Shown here: one piece after another, positions 33,901-43,945 of the stretch | Layout: each line of letters starts with the position of its first letter | How positions within the stretch are numbered: position 1 is the first letter of the stretch | Assembly (NCBI GenBank): GCA_944989445.1 | Contig: CALYLW010000330.1 | Coordinates: forward strand, 92,501 to 156,500 | Length of the DNA stretch: 64,000 nucleotides | DNA from: Ampullaceana balthica | Taxonomy: Eukaryota; Mollusca; Gastropoda; Lymnaeidae | Direction of reading: 5' to 3' | Notes under the pieces: model-generated | The model's input: the letters and a program-made list of their open reading frames with translations, nothing else | Database searches by the model: none | Told to the model about the DNA's origin: nothing | Program-made: the position numbers and the translations under genes

Positions 33901-35056
33901 AAGTAGAACTATGTGTGTGACTCACACTCATTTTTACTGACTCTTTATTGTAACCGAGTGGTGGAAAGACGTGCTGTAGTGAGCACAAAACTATCGTGAG
34001 GGCCAGAGCTTTGGATTTTGTGGTTTCATTTATACAGTTTTCGCCAATGTCTTGTTTTTCTCTCAGTATCTCATCATTTTCACCCGAATGCGCACAAGTG
34101 CTCTCCCGTATCATACAAATCAACTGGTGTGCGCAAAATTTTCCTGACAAAATTTCAAAAATGCCCATCATTTAATGCTTATTTATAGCTAGTATTTTAC
34201 AATTTGCATGAAATCAAAGACGTATACATAGATTAAATGCTCTCTACGGAAATAAAAGGCGCATTATGTGTTTCAAATAATTGTCCCTAGTTGTAAAATG
34301 TCTGATTACCACCTCACTAATCGTGTGTATTGCTTTAATCATACACCTCAATAATCATGTGTATTGCTTTAATCATACACCTCAATAATCGTGTGTATTG
34401 CTTTAATCATACACCTCAATAATCATGTGTATTGCTTTAATCATACACCTCAATAATCATGTGTATTGCTTTAATCATACACCTCAATAATGATGAGTAT
34501 TGCTTTAATCATACACCTCAATAATTATGAGTATTGCTTTAATCATACACCTCAACTTTCTCTTCACGCGTATGTCCACCAGGCCATTACTTACGTAGCC
34601 ACGGATCTGATGCTGGGATTCGAACCCTGGATCAATGAGACGGCAGCGTGTACGTTCCCTGAGCCATTCATCAAGGTCGGAGAGTTCCCCAACATGGAAT
34701 TCAAACCACAGACACCAGACTTCGCCCTGACAGACTACCAAGGAACTTACAACAGCCCGCTTCTCGGTGACGTCACGATACGGAAGTCAGCCTCGAATCT
34801 CAAGGCCCTGACCTTGACAATGGGAAAAATCACCGGGACCCTCCTCCCGGAGGGCGGAAACGTCTTCAGATTGTTCCTCGAGGGCGCCAACAGATACATG
34901 CAGGCGCCCCTGGCTGGGAAACACCCGATCCCTTTCGCCAGACTTTTCTTTGAGTACAAAAGCAACCAGTGCGTGGGCCTCAAGCTGCCAGACTCGGTCT
35001 TTGGGGGCAACCCTGTCAACTTCGTCAAAACTCAGAGCTTCAAGGAGGAACTGTGA
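24914..35056 (+). CDS. Secreted serine beta-lactamase-fold protein, apparently catalytically dead
   Basis: Eight coding exons join in frame to 540 codons: 24914-25082, 26920-27067, 29389-29510, 29904-29961, 30906-31163, 31384-31640, 33270-33406 and 34583-35056 (TGA). Every intron is GT...AG and phases agree. Residues 1-23 are a likely signal peptide (MAFNIISVVMVTALVLDNC). The family (beta-lactamase/PBP-like, PF00144 type) is shown by LFYIGALTQPFTATLLA (81-97), VTLRDALMHRTGV, FNQFMYTLAAYV (183-194), LAPAGTMYTNAEDM and GYSSIMWLVPERNVGIFIAF. Residues about 430-540 resemble the C-terminal DUF3471-like beta domain. The expected SxxK reads ALTQ (86-89), YxN reads FNQ (183-185) and the HxG site appears to be YAS (344-346). 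Hydrolysis is therefore unlikely; a binding or other role is inference. The introns make bacterial contamination implausible. Introns host minisatellites, two hAT-type elements and a LINE tail. Confidence 0.9.
25124..25192. repeat. 9-bp repeat (GGAGAGTGT)n in intron 1
   Basis: About seven GAGTGTGGA-type units begin roughly 40 bases downstream of the exon 1 donor. Read-through of the donor would encode Glu-Cys-Gly repeats. Confidence 0.85.
25522..26294 (-). mobile_element. hAT internal-deletion derivative (copy C) in intron 1
   Basis: TAGGGCTGGTAACGATTAAT at the left and TATCCGCAGTCTTA at the right match the family termini. The minus-strand frame 25778-26065 includes ELLIYKMEMKVPEYINPLQR followed by WK, which resembles the hAT C-terminal dimerisation region (normally DPL-x-WWK). 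The BED finger and catalytic core are absent. Confidence 0.75.
26445..26675. mobile_element. 231-bp hAT-type MITE with perfect 8-bp TSD, in intron 1
   Basis: TIRs are AAGCGGTTCCCAACCTGTG and its inverse GGTTGGGAACCGCTG. It is flanked on both sides by ACATAGAG (26437-26444 and 26676-26683). Non-autonomous. Confidence 0.92.
27061..27357. repeat. About 35-bp array starting at the exon 2 donor
   Basis: About nine variable units contain GTGTGAGTACTAGACAGAC or GAGTGTCAGAACTAGACAG separated by TTATCTAT. The first unit is the real donor region of coding exon 2 (GGCGT|GTGAGTACTAGACAG). Confidence 0.85.
27766..28745. repeat. 8/16-bp minisatellite, about 980 bp, in intron 2
   Basis: Built from GTGTGATG/GTGTGACG and GTGGGACG octamers, usually alternating to give a 16-bp period, in about 120 octamers. 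The strand is strongly G-rich and C-poor. Long His/Pro/Ser/Thr frames on the minus strand are a by-product. Confidence 0.95.
28746..29388 (+). other. Remainder of intron 2
   Basis: Single-copy-looking intron sequence ending in the acceptor TTTGTTGTCAG before coding exon 3. A C-rich patch lies at 28944-28976. No further feature seen. Confidence 0.55.
29962..30574 (+). other. Intron 4, first part
   Basis: Ordinary AT-rich intron sequence with an ACAACAACAAACAACAAC tract near 30147. No gene or element ends seen. Confidence 0.5.
30575..30655 (-). mobile_element. L2-type LINE 3' end in intron 4
   Basis: The antisense 3' terminus (TTATATAGTGCAATATCCC, then AGCAGCTGGGCTCAGAG) with a short AATAATAA tail at its left edge. 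Only about 80 bases remain. Confidence 0.7.
30656..30912. repeat. About 27-bp pyrimidine-rich array running into exon 5
   Basis: About nine units like CACCTGTATACTTGCCCC plus CTCTAAC run through the polypyrimidine tract. The exon 5 start CCACCTGAAGGAACTCCCCC resembles a unit, so the acceptor sits at the array end. Confidence 0.85.
31625..31790. repeat. About 48-bp repeat spanning the exon 6 donor
   Basis: The exon 6 end plus donor (AATATTTATAGAG|GTATAT) recurs as GTATTTATAGAGATATAC (31676), AATATTTATAGAGGCATAC (31720) and GTATTTATAGAGGCATAC (31769), with ATCATGG and CAGTGAT motifs between. Only the first copy has the GT. Confidence 0.85.
31791..32333 (+). other. Intron 6, middle part
   Basis: Very AT-rich with no recognisable feature. 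Confidence 0.5.
32334..32467. mobile_element. 134-bp MITE in intron 6
   Basis: The left TIR AGTCAGTTCACACTATGGAG is inverted at the right as CTCCATAGCGTGAACCAACT. A TGCTCCATAG motif also recurs internally. The superfamily is unknown and the target duplication is not obvious. Confidence 0.75.
32468..33269 (+). other. Intron 6, last part
   Basis: Single-copy-looking, ending in GACCCCTAG before exon 7. No coding evidence for the small frames present. Confidence 0.45.
33407..34312 (+). other. Intron 7, first part
   Basis: Starts at donor GTAAGC. No feature seen. Confidence 0.5.
34313..34556. repeat. 34-bp array in intron 7
   Basis: Seven units of ATTGCTTTAATCATACACCT plus CAATAATCATGTGT end 26 bases before the exon 8 acceptor (GTCCACCAG). 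Confidence 0.92.
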
Positions 35057-35130
35057 TGAGGGTTGGCGAACTTTTTTTGAAATGTTGATGTATTGATATT
35101 TGATGAAATAAAACTTGATTTTTTTTTGGT
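35057..35130 (+). terminator. 3' UTR and poly(A) signal of the beta-lactamase-like gene
   Basis: AATAAA at 35107-35112, 50 bases after the stop codon, followed by a T-run and a GT-rich stretch (TTTGGTGGAGCAGCGTGTG) typical of cleavage/polyadenylation sites. Confidence 0.75.
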
Positions 35131-35239
35131 GGAGCAGCGTGTGATTCAAGTTTCCTCGAGCATGCAATATTTGTGCGGCTAAACACGAGTGCAATTCCAT
35201 GTTCTTAGTTTTACTTCCTTTGACCCCTTAACACCACCT

Positions 35240-35468
35240 CCGCAAACCCCATCCTCTACCTTCAACATCATCTGCACGGTATTCTCTACATCTTCCTCTA
35301 CCACCTACACGATATTCTCTATAATATAGAGTCTATATAATCCTCTACTATCTTCAACCTATTATCTATATCATCCTCTGCCATCTTCACCATACTCTCT
35401 ATACCATCCTCTAACATCTTCACCCTACTCTCTATAGCATCCTCTACCATCTTCACCCTACCCTCTAT
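35240..35468. repeat. 33-bp minisatellite, left part
   Basis: Units like ACCATCTTCACCCTACTCTC plus TATACCATCCTCT, more diverged to the left. The array is interrupted at 35469 by a transposon and resumes at 36561. Confidence 0.9.
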
Positions 35469-36560
35469 TAGGGCTGTCAATATTGTGGAAAAATGCTGCC
35501 CGGGTACCCGTACAAATTTCGGACGGGTACCCGGGTTACCCGATCGAAACATCGCATAATTTTCCCCGTCATGACCGCTATACAATGCTCCCTAGCCACC
35601 TTCCATGCACCTCATTTCACACAGTAGCTACACGGCCGACGTCTTAGAGGCCGTACATAAATGACATCGAGCAAGTTTTGCCGATTTTGTACACCCCCCC
35701 CCTTTTCCATCACAGGTTGTCACAAAAACTTAGAGCCCCCTTCCGATATGACGTCACAAAGCTTTGCGCCCACCCCACCCCCCTCCATAAAAGCCGTACT
35801 TCCTTTTTGAAAATGAGCATGTGTCAAATAACTTTATCGTCATTTAATTTTGTATTTAATGTGAAGTTGAACACTAATTATCGCTACACGCTTAAATCCA
35901 TATAAAACGTCATTAAATAAATTGTAAGCAATCAAATATTTCAGTGGAACTTTTATTTAAAGGTGCCTGTTTTGATGTGACGTCACATTTATTCTTCAAC
36001 ACATCACACCCCCTCGTCACAAATGTGTGACCCCCCTCCTCCCCTAGGTGCGTAACGTCATTTATGGACGGGACCTTATCCATCTTACACTGTTAGAAAC
36101 TAATTTATTGACTTTAAAAACGTACACATTTTGGTATATTATTAAAATCAGTTTTTGGGCAAGGCAGACGCTGTAATGAACACACGAAACAATCGAATGG
36201 AGGGAGGAGGAGGGGGGTAGATAAACAACATCGACAATCGTAAACCCAATGTCAAAATACATTGTGTTTTGTCGAGACCGTATTGTATTTATTGTATTTA
36301 TTGTATTTATTGTATTTATTGTATTTCCCGTTGACTGATAGTTCTCCTTAAATGTATTTCACAGCATTATATTGAAAAAAAATTCATTTGATAAATTGTT
36401 TCGCTAGCCGTAAATTAAACACAAAAAGCTGCATGCGAGCCGAAGTTAGGTTAATATAGACATTGAAGCCACATTTTCACGGGTAACCGGAGGAATTTTA
36501 CTACCCGGGTAATCACACGGCAACGGGTACCCGGGTCCCGGGTACCCATTGACAGGCCTA
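35469..36560. mobile_element. 1.1 kb hAT-like element splitting the 33-bp array
   Basis: The left end TAGGGCTGTCAATATTG is inverted at the right end (CCATTGACAGGCCTA). Sub-terminal CCCGGGTACCC motifs are present at both ends in inverted order. The flanks CCCTCTAT and CTCTCTAT agree at seven of eight bases, although the array itself has similar sequence. No transposase is visible. Another element is nested at 35647-36076. Confidence 0.75.
35647..36076. mobile_element. Diverged GGCCGTCCATAAA-type element, nested
   Basis: The left end AGGCCGTACATAAATGACAT is inverted at the right (GTCATTTATGGACGGGACCT). Sub-terminal C-runs and TGACGTCACA motifs mirror the layout of the elements at 3848 and 20715. 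It is a diverged relative. Confidence 0.7.
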
Positions 36561-36968
36561 CTCTCTATACCATCCTCTACCATCTTCACCCTACTCTCTA
36601 TACCATCTTCTACCATCTTCACCCTACTCTCTATACCATCCTCTACCATCTTCACCCTACTTTCTATACCATCCTCACCATCTTCACCCTACTCTCTAGA
36701 CCATCCTCTACCATCTTCACCCTACTCTCTAGACCATCCTCTACCATCTTCACCCTACTCTCTATACCATCCTCTACCATCTTCACCCTACTCTCTATAA
36801 CATCCTCTACCATCTTCACCCTACTCTCTATACCATCCTCTACCATCTTCACCCTACTCTCTATACTATCCTCTACCATCTTCACCCTACTCTCTATACC
36901 ATCCTCAACCATTTTCACCCTACTCTATATACCATCATCTACCATCTTCACCCTACTCTCTAGACCAT
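36561..36968. repeat. 33-bp minisatellite, right part
   Basis: About 12 units, well homogenised (CTCTACCATCTTCACCCTAC and CTCTATACCAT), continuing the array interrupted at 35469. Confidence 0.93.
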
Positions 36969-37900
36969 CCATTACCCCCCCCCCACCACCACATAACTAT
37001 ATTCCACTTTTATCACCACCCTTTTATTAAGTAGATCATATCTCACATCAAGCTATTTTTTTTTAACAATCAAACACCTTTATATACACCTTACAACAAG
37101 TCTGGAAAACGGTTTCAGTATTTGTTCACAGACATACAGAAATGTGTTGAAATGCTAGCCGGGGTCAGATTGACATGTGAATACAATGATGAAAAGAAAT
37201 GGATAACATGACGAGATAAAACTCAGCCAGACGCGGCGCAATCTAAACGATAGGCTACCCAATCTAAACGATAGGCGCCACAATCTAAACTATTTCTAAA
37301 CGATAGGCCTCTCTCAAGTTGAGAGACTTAAAGATACCAGCTTCCGTTATCATCGTGTTGCCAGATAAGGCGAGCGACAGACTTCCTGTGACCCCACGAT
37401 GTGTGGTAGTGAGGTGACAACTTGTCTGGCCAGTTGACCAACTTTACAATGTATCCTGAGTATTGCAGACTTAACTTTCGTTATTTTCGAACAGATTTGT
37501 TTTTATTCAAGCCAGACAATAAAGGAAAGGTTTTGTTGAAGTAATGCATGCGAGTTGTGAGGGAAAGGGGGGAGGGGCTGGATGTGGGGGCGGGAAGTTG
37601 GAATTGAATATTCAGCCAGCTCTACCACTACTTGGTTATATAAATAAATGGATGCAACAAAGCTAGAATGAAATATTTTCCTCTCGTTTTTTCCCCCTCT
37701 TATACCGCCTTCAACCGTTTGATTAACGACACCCTCATCCTATGCCAGGCATTTTTAAACTGTCAGGGATGGTGTGCCTCGAAACAAATAAACATTCTGT
37801 CATGAAATTGCTGCAGTCTGTCTTTAAATAAAGCACAAAGAAGACACCGGCCATGGATACGTTGTCTACAGAGACATGTACCTTATATCTATGTGCCAGG
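36969..37900. other. Unassigned intergenic sequence
   Basis: Contains three AATCTAAACGATAGGC-type repeats at about 37238-37310. Otherwise no feature. Confidence 0.5.
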
Positions 37901-38340
37901 GAGTCAAAGTCCATACATGCAGCCAAGAGGCGTACATACACATTAACAATAGAGGCGTGAGTCATACAGACATGGCTCACTTTTACATGAGGCTTGCAGA
38001 CACACGTAATTAGAACATGAGCCATACAGAAATAAGCCATACAAGCATGAGACATAGGAGCATAACCCAAAGTGGGATGAGCTATAGGAAGTAATATCAA
38101 GGCCAGCCTAAGGGAATTGGAGGCCCTAGGCAAAGTGAATTTGGTGGCCCTAAATGTAATAGGAAAAAAATATAACTCCTGTCTGAGGCCCCCAATAATC
38201 GGAGGCCCTAGGCGGCTGCCTATTTTGACTATGCCTAAGGCCGGCCCTGGCAATATAAACATGAGCCATCGTTACGTGGACCAATAGTGACATGAGCCAT
38301 AAAGACATGAACAATACAGGAGCATATACATACAATTCAT
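37901..38340. repeat. Degenerate CATGAGCCATA repeats
   Basis: Variants of ACATGAGCCATACAGA recur irregularly on both sides of the small element at 38098-38250, suggesting an old decayed minisatellite split by an insertion. Confidence 0.45.
38098..38250. mobile_element. 153-bp TIR element rich in GGCCCTAGGC
   Basis: The left GGCCAGCCTAAGGGA is inverted at the right as GCCTAAGGCCGGCC. The interior has two GGAGGCCCTAGGC copies. Exact ends are uncertain. Confidence 0.6.
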
Positions 38341-38574
38341 GAATGCAAATCATATCTGCGTTTTTAAGTAATACTTTCCATTGTTATATACCATGATTAC
38401 ATTGTTACGAAAGCTAAAGGTACTCATAATACAATGTCTAATGTTACTAATGTCATCATTGTCTCAACAAGTTATGTAGGCAGCCATCTATAAATAGCTT
38501 AAATTAACGTTGAAACAATAACCTAAGTTCTCCGTTGTTCTGTAACCCAAGTTACCTTAAAATTAGAACGAGTT

Positions 38575-38744
38575 TAGAGGCGTATCGAAAGTGGGCGGGG
38601 GGTAAATATGTCCCCGTGAGTCGAGCTACAGGGGCGCCAAATGAGGCTTCTGACAAGTGAACAATGTTAATGGATAGACACCGGGGGGGGGGATTCTATA
38701 GTTTTTTTTTGTCTCCCGCACAAAATCTGTTAGCTACGCCTCTG
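38575..38744. mobile_element. 170-bp hAT-type MITE (CAGAGGCGTAGC)
   Basis: The left end TAGAGGCGTATCG is inverted at the right as TTAGCTACGCCTCTG. The flanks AACGAGTT and AAAGAGCT match at six of eight bases. Confidence 0.65.
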
Positions 38745-39326
38745 AAAGAGCTCTTATGCATTGGCTCCCCTTGACCCCAAGTTAAAATGGACAGCCGGCC
38801 TTACATTGTACAGAGTTTTTCATGTCCAGTAAATCAGGCGACCATCTATCACAGAGACCTGGTCATGATATCTGGCCACCGAAACCGCCGACATCTGTCA
38901 ACGAACGACCTGACATAGGACGCCGCCACGACAGGAGTTGAATTCCAACACACGCGTCTTAGCTCGTGTCTTATGATTGCCAGGTCAGCCCAACGCGTGT
39001 CCCATTGCTCAATTCTGAGCGGCAGACACAACTCATTTCTTTACAAACACACCGCAGTCTTCATTCAATCAACAAGCGCCGAAGTCTCAGACAGGGTGGG
39101 ACTAACTGTAATACAATAACTGGATGTATGGTGGAGAAGGTTGCTTTTGTGTTTCCACATACATTCTGGCTTGTCGCGCTGCATTTTAAAAGTAGGCTAC
39201 AACCGTGAAATTATAATTTTTCACATTAGTGAACCAGCGCTATTTAAAATTCATTGGTCTCTTTGGCCTACATTTGTATTCGCTAATAACACTGAAATTA
39301 TTTTGCGTTTTGAACGTTATTTCTGT
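38745..39326. other. Unassigned intergenic sequence
   Basis: No convincing gene. A short minus-strand frame at 38849-39031 has no motif I recognise. Confidence 0.4.
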
Positions 39327-39679
39327 AGACACGCGTTCCTAAGACACGAACTGAAACTTTTGGCGAAAGCTCATTCTCTTTTTGTGCAGCCAAACAACGG
39401 AATTCTCTACCATTATACATCCGTAGTATTCCAACTAATAAGTCCTTCAAGACTGCACTTAAGTCGCATCTTTTCAAAATGTATTTACAGAATTAATGTA
39501 CAACATTTTCTTTTAATGATTAACGTAGCTTATGTGTAATGTACTGTCCTTTATGTTATTATTATGGTATGAATGGTTATTTAATTATTATATGTATGTT
39601 ATGATCTCCATGTAAAGCACTGTGAACCCGGTTCCTTGCTGGGATACAGCGCTATATAAATTATCAATTATTATTATTA
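39327..39679 (+). mobile_element. L2-type LINE 3' end
   Basis: Encodes the family's C-terminus in broken frame (GCGAAAGCTCATTCTC, GTGCAGCCAAACAACGGAAT). It continues through the 3' UTR (CTCCATGTAAAGCACTGTGA, TGGGATACAGCGCTATATAA) to an ATTATTATTA tail. 5'-truncated. Confidence 0.85.
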
Positions 39680-40055
39680 CTAGTGTATCACCCGTCAAAA
39701 ATGACGGAAGTTTTCAAAATAAATACACATCAGATTAAAAAAAAACAACAACCCCGTAAAAACAAAGTTTTTGACTATAAATCCCGTATATATGAGACAA
39801 AACTTAAAGTATTGATTATGTTCCAGCGCGACAAACATTTACAGCCTGAAACTGAGTCAATTCCACCTGGTTAAAACACGAGATGTGTTCACCGATGGCT
39901 GGCGTGAAGTCAAGTGACCCGAAAAATGTAAATAATAGTGACTGCTACATATAGTTTTATATAGATTCTTATAGATTTTTATTTGATTCATTTATTATCA
40001 TATTGAACAATTTTATGCGGAACGTTCGAAAAGAGTTATATTTGGTGCAGTAAGT
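39680..40055 (-). mobile_element. Helitron-like fragment with 3' hairpin and CTAG end
   Basis: On the minus strand the end reads CCGTCATTTTTGACGG (a 6-bp stem hairpin), GTGATACA, CTAG, followed by T: the layout of a Helitron 3' end. It inserted at the tail of the LINE copy. The body (TTGAACAATTTTATGCGGAA) is shared with 57758-57960. Confidence 0.5.
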
Positions 40056-40239
40056 TGTGGTGTGCACTATTGAACAAATCCAAATTACATCCAAGAAGCA
40101 TTACATCCATTACGGAAATTATGTATGTTGATGATGATTATTATTCTCTCTGTTCCTAGGAAACAAACTATACATGGGGTGAAAGGTTTTTCTTTCTTTT
40201 TTTGGCCCCTAAACGATGGTATTTTCTAACATTAGACAT

Positions 40240-40532
40240 TTTCAGTATTCCAACTACTAATGCCTTCAAAACTGCACACACACACACAACTACCTCTTCA
40301 AACATTACTTTCAAATTTAAATAAACAGCATTCAAAAATTTCTTTAAAAGATCAACGTAGCCTTTTTTCACCGTATTATCATTATATGTTGTAGCTAGGT
40401 CATTAATGTATTGTTTTACATTGAAATTGAATAAATTGATACTTATGTGTGTTACTAATTTTATGTAAAGTACTGTGAACCCAGTTGCTTGCTGTGGTAT
40501 TGCGCTATATAGATGATCAAATTATTATTAAT
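40240..40532 (+). mobile_element. Diverged L2-type LINE 3' end
   Basis: CAGTATTCCAACTACTAATG, GATCAACGTAGCC, TATGTAAAGTACTGTGAACC and a tail of ATTATTATTA. It has an inserted ACACACACAC tract and is older than the 39327 copy. Confidence 0.7.
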
Positions 40533-40837
40533 TTTTTACGCAACATATCTACTTTACTAAACTGAAATGAAATAAAAAACAATCCGTGCACCCATTATTG
40601 TGAAACGGGGCACATACAGACAGTACACAAAGTTTTTTTTAAGCCGCATTAAACCGGATGTTTTAACAAACAAATCTACACGCGAGAAAAGTCGCAACTT
40701 GTGACATCGAAATTTTTCAACCGTCTTTTTAAATTTCAACCATCAAACGCTGAATATGGCTCAATGATTACTCATTCATTTGTGTCAAGAATTTTTTAGT
40801 TTGTCTATATTCATCGGTGTTGACAAAAACCTCTGTC

Positions 40838-41295
40838 ATTACAACAGGAGATCTATCATTACAACAGGAGATCTATCATTACAACAGGAGATCTATCATT
40901 ACAACAGGAGATCTATCATTACATCAGGAGATCTATCATTACAACAGGATATCTATCATTACAACAGGAGATCTATCATTACAACAGGAAATCTATCATT
41001 ACAACAGGAGATCTATCATTACAACAGGAGATTTATCATTACAACAGGAGATCTATCATTACATCAGGAGATCTATCATTACAACAGGAGATCTATCATT
41101 ACAACAGGAGATTTATCATTACATCAGGAGATCTATCATTACATCAGGAGATCTATCATTACAACAGGAGATCTATCATTACAACAGGAGATCTATCATT
41201 ACAACAGGAGATCTATCATTACAACAGGAGATCTATCATTACATCAGGAGATCTATCATTACAACAGGAGATCTATCATTACAACAGGAGATCTA
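40838..41295. repeat. 20-bp minisatellite with AGATCT, 23 copies
   Basis: The unit ACAACAGGAGATCTATCATT is nearly invariant, with ACATCAGG as the main variant. Most units contain a BglII site. Confidence 0.95.
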
Positions 41296-42039
41296 TAGCA
41301 GTCACGTGAGTCATTTGTAGCCGAAGCAGCATACGCCATCAACTGCAACAGTATCCAGCAATTATTTGGCCCGTATTTCAAAGCCATACCCAGGGCCTAG
41401 CTAGCGCTGGTTAGCTGTCACGAGAAGGAAAAACTAAAGACGTGCGCTAAAACCTGATAATGTTAACAGTTTTAAATCACATCATGACATTATCATTTAG
41501 TCTTTCTCCAAAAATTTATCCGGGCTATGTCATTAGTTTACGCAAGCTACAACAAGTAATAAAAACTCGAATGAGTATTTAAACGCAATTTCCAACAAAG
41601 AATTTCCGATTCATTTTTTCAAGGGAAATCATTCTAGATTACATTAAAAGTCGATTCAAATAAGTAATTCTGAAACTAAACAAAATATGACGTCACCTCA
41701 CGCTGCGTCACACCAAGAATGTGTCAATATAATGCGCACCACGCAACAATCTAAGCTGTCACAAAGCGGGAAAACCCCATTAACTATCATTCTAGATGAC
41801 ATAAAATGTCATTTCAAATCAATAATTCTAAAACTAAACAAAACAATTGCTTTCTACAAATTGCTGCTAAAATTACAGGAGTCGAACGAAATGAGATACT
41901 TCACAGATTTATTATCCAGCATTGTTCTAAATATTATTAGCTATTGTTTGGCGTTGTTTCAACCCAATAGATGTTATGGTTGGCGAGAAATTGACAAAAT
42001 ACTGATATTTTTGGGGGTCTTTATTGGATTTTCAAGGAA
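41296..42039. other. Unassigned intergenic sequence
   Basis: A 125-codon frame at 41687-42064 lacks recognisable motifs. Two related blocks (TGACGTCACCTCACGC region and ATGACATAAAATGTCATTTC) are seen. No gene supported. Confidence 0.4.
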
Positions 42040-42632
42040 ATCCAGTAAATGTGAAGGTCCCTAGGACTGCGAAAGCCAATGGTGACATTTTGGCTATTTC
42101 TGTATGTCCCTAGCTTTGTGACAGCCAATCTTGTCATCTTGGCTATTTCTGAAGATCCCAGGGTTTGTTACAGCAAATCTTGCCATCTTGGCTGTTTCTG
42201 AAGATCCCTAGGTCTGTTACAGCCAATCTTGTCATCTTGGCTATTTCGAAGATCCCTAGGTCTGTTACAGCCAATCTTGCATCTTGGCTATTTCTGAAGA
42301 TCCCTAGGTCTGTTACAGCCAATCTTGCCATCTTGGCTGTTTCTGAAGATCCCTAGGTCTGTTACAGCCAATCTTGTCATCTTGGCTATTTCTGAAGATC
42401 CCTAGGTCTGTTACAGCAAATCTTGTCATCTTGGCTATTTCTGAAGATCCCTAGGTCTGTTACAGCCAATCTTGTCATCTTGGCTATTTCTGAAGATCCC
42501 TAGGTCTGTTACAGCCAATCTTGCCATCTTGGCTATTTCTGAAGATCCCTAGGTCTGTTACAGCAAATCTTGTCATCTTGGCTATTTCTGAAGATCCCTA
42601 GGTCTGTTACAGCCAATCTTGCCATCATGACA
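42040..42632. repeat. 49-bp minisatellite, about 12 copies
   Basis: Units contain GAAGATCCCTAGGTCTGTTA and CAGCCAATCTTGTCATCTTG. The first two units are the most diverged, and the array has occasional 1-bp losses. Confidence 0.93.
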
Positions 42633-43149
42633 ATGTTAAAAAGTTTCTGAAGTTATATTTCATCACCAAAAAAAAGTTGAATGAGACTCTGGATTTCGTG
42701 TGACAACATTTGAATATGATGCACAAAACTAAACAAATCAAAACAGATGTGTTGTTGTCTTAGCACTGAGTCATTACCAGGCGTTTTTGTTGATTTTGTG
42801 ACGTAACATAGAGAGACGTGTAGACTTTGAAATGTGTATTCAACAGTCTGTCCACACAAGGAGTCTACATAACATTATCCGATGTCTGTCTTTCTGACCC
42901 AAATATTAAAACCGATTGCATTGCCCTGCTGGCCGGGATGCATTAGGCATACTTTTTAGGTCGTAGTTCCCAATGGATTCCTCCTTTTTAAAATCTGCTC
43001 GACATTTTACTCTTAATAGACTGCAATAGTTAAACGGACCGTGGGATTGATAAGTATTTTTTACTCTTCAAATTTTAATCTAATTTTAAAATAAAATCAA
43101 AAGTTAGAAAATAAGGACATGTGCGGAGATAAAGATACACTGCAAAGAT
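42633..43149. other. Unassigned intergenic sequence
   Basis: No feature recognised. Confidence 0.5.
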
Positions 43150-43298
43150 TAAACACAAAAACACGTCAGATGTCTCCATCACGACATTGATAGCTCAGGT
43201 AACAAAAACACGTCAGATGTCTCCATACAGGACATTGATAGCTCAGGTAACAAAAACACGTCAGATGTCTCCATCACGACATTGATACCTCAGGTAAA
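43150..43298. repeat. 47-bp repeat, 3 copies
   Basis: Units at 43162, 43209 and 43256 begin at CACGTCAGATGTCTCCAT and end in ATTGATAGCTCAGGTAA. Confidence 0.92.
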
Positions 43299-43551
43299 AA
43301 GAACTAGAGGAGACGCCAGAAAAGAAATTCAAATTTATTTACTGTTCCAAAACAATTTCGAACCATGAAAAGATTTAAATACTATCTTACTGGCCGTCCT
43401 CAAATTTTACTTTAGTTATTTTCTTCTTTTTTTTTCATCCATACATTACAGGGATCAACAATATAAAATTAAAAATAAAGATGTACATCTAACAGGTGAA
43501 AATTCCAGACAGTTGCCTTAAAAATTACGTGACTTTTTGCTTTACACTCCT

Positions 43552-43945
43552 CCTTCCCACGCTTGCATTCCACATTTCCACGCACACACTACACCTTCCC
43601 AAGATTAAACTCCACACTCCCAAGCACACCCCCACCTTCACACACACACATCCACATTCCCACGCACACCCCCCCACCTTTACACGCTTACCCTCCACCG
43701 TACAATGCTTGCACTCCACCTTCCCACGCACACCTCCACCTTACTACTCCTACCATCCACCTTCCCACGCACACCTCCACCTTACCACTCCTACCATCCA
43801 CCTTCCCACGCACACCTCCACCTTCCCACGCGCACCTCCACCTAACCACTCCTACCATCCACCTTCCCACGCACACCTCCACCTTCCCGCGCGCATCTCC
43901 ACCTTACCACTCCTACCATCCACCTTCCCACGCTTATCCTTCCTA
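43552..43945. repeat. Composite CACCTTCCCACGC minisatellite
   Basis: C/A-rich array of CTCCACCTTCCCACGCACAC and CACTCCTACCATC modules arranged in about 54-bp composite units from 43720 onward, more degenerate to the left. Confidence 0.85.

Noticed and set aside
24914..35056. Beta-lactamase-like gene as bacterial contamination or an antibiotic-resistance gene
   Set aside because: Seven introns with canonical sites, eukaryotic repeats in the introns, a poly(A) signal and missing catalytic residues all argue for a native animal gene.
41687..42064. 125-codon plus-strand frame
   Set aside because: No motif; it runs into the start of the 49-bp array, which a real gene would be unlikely to do.
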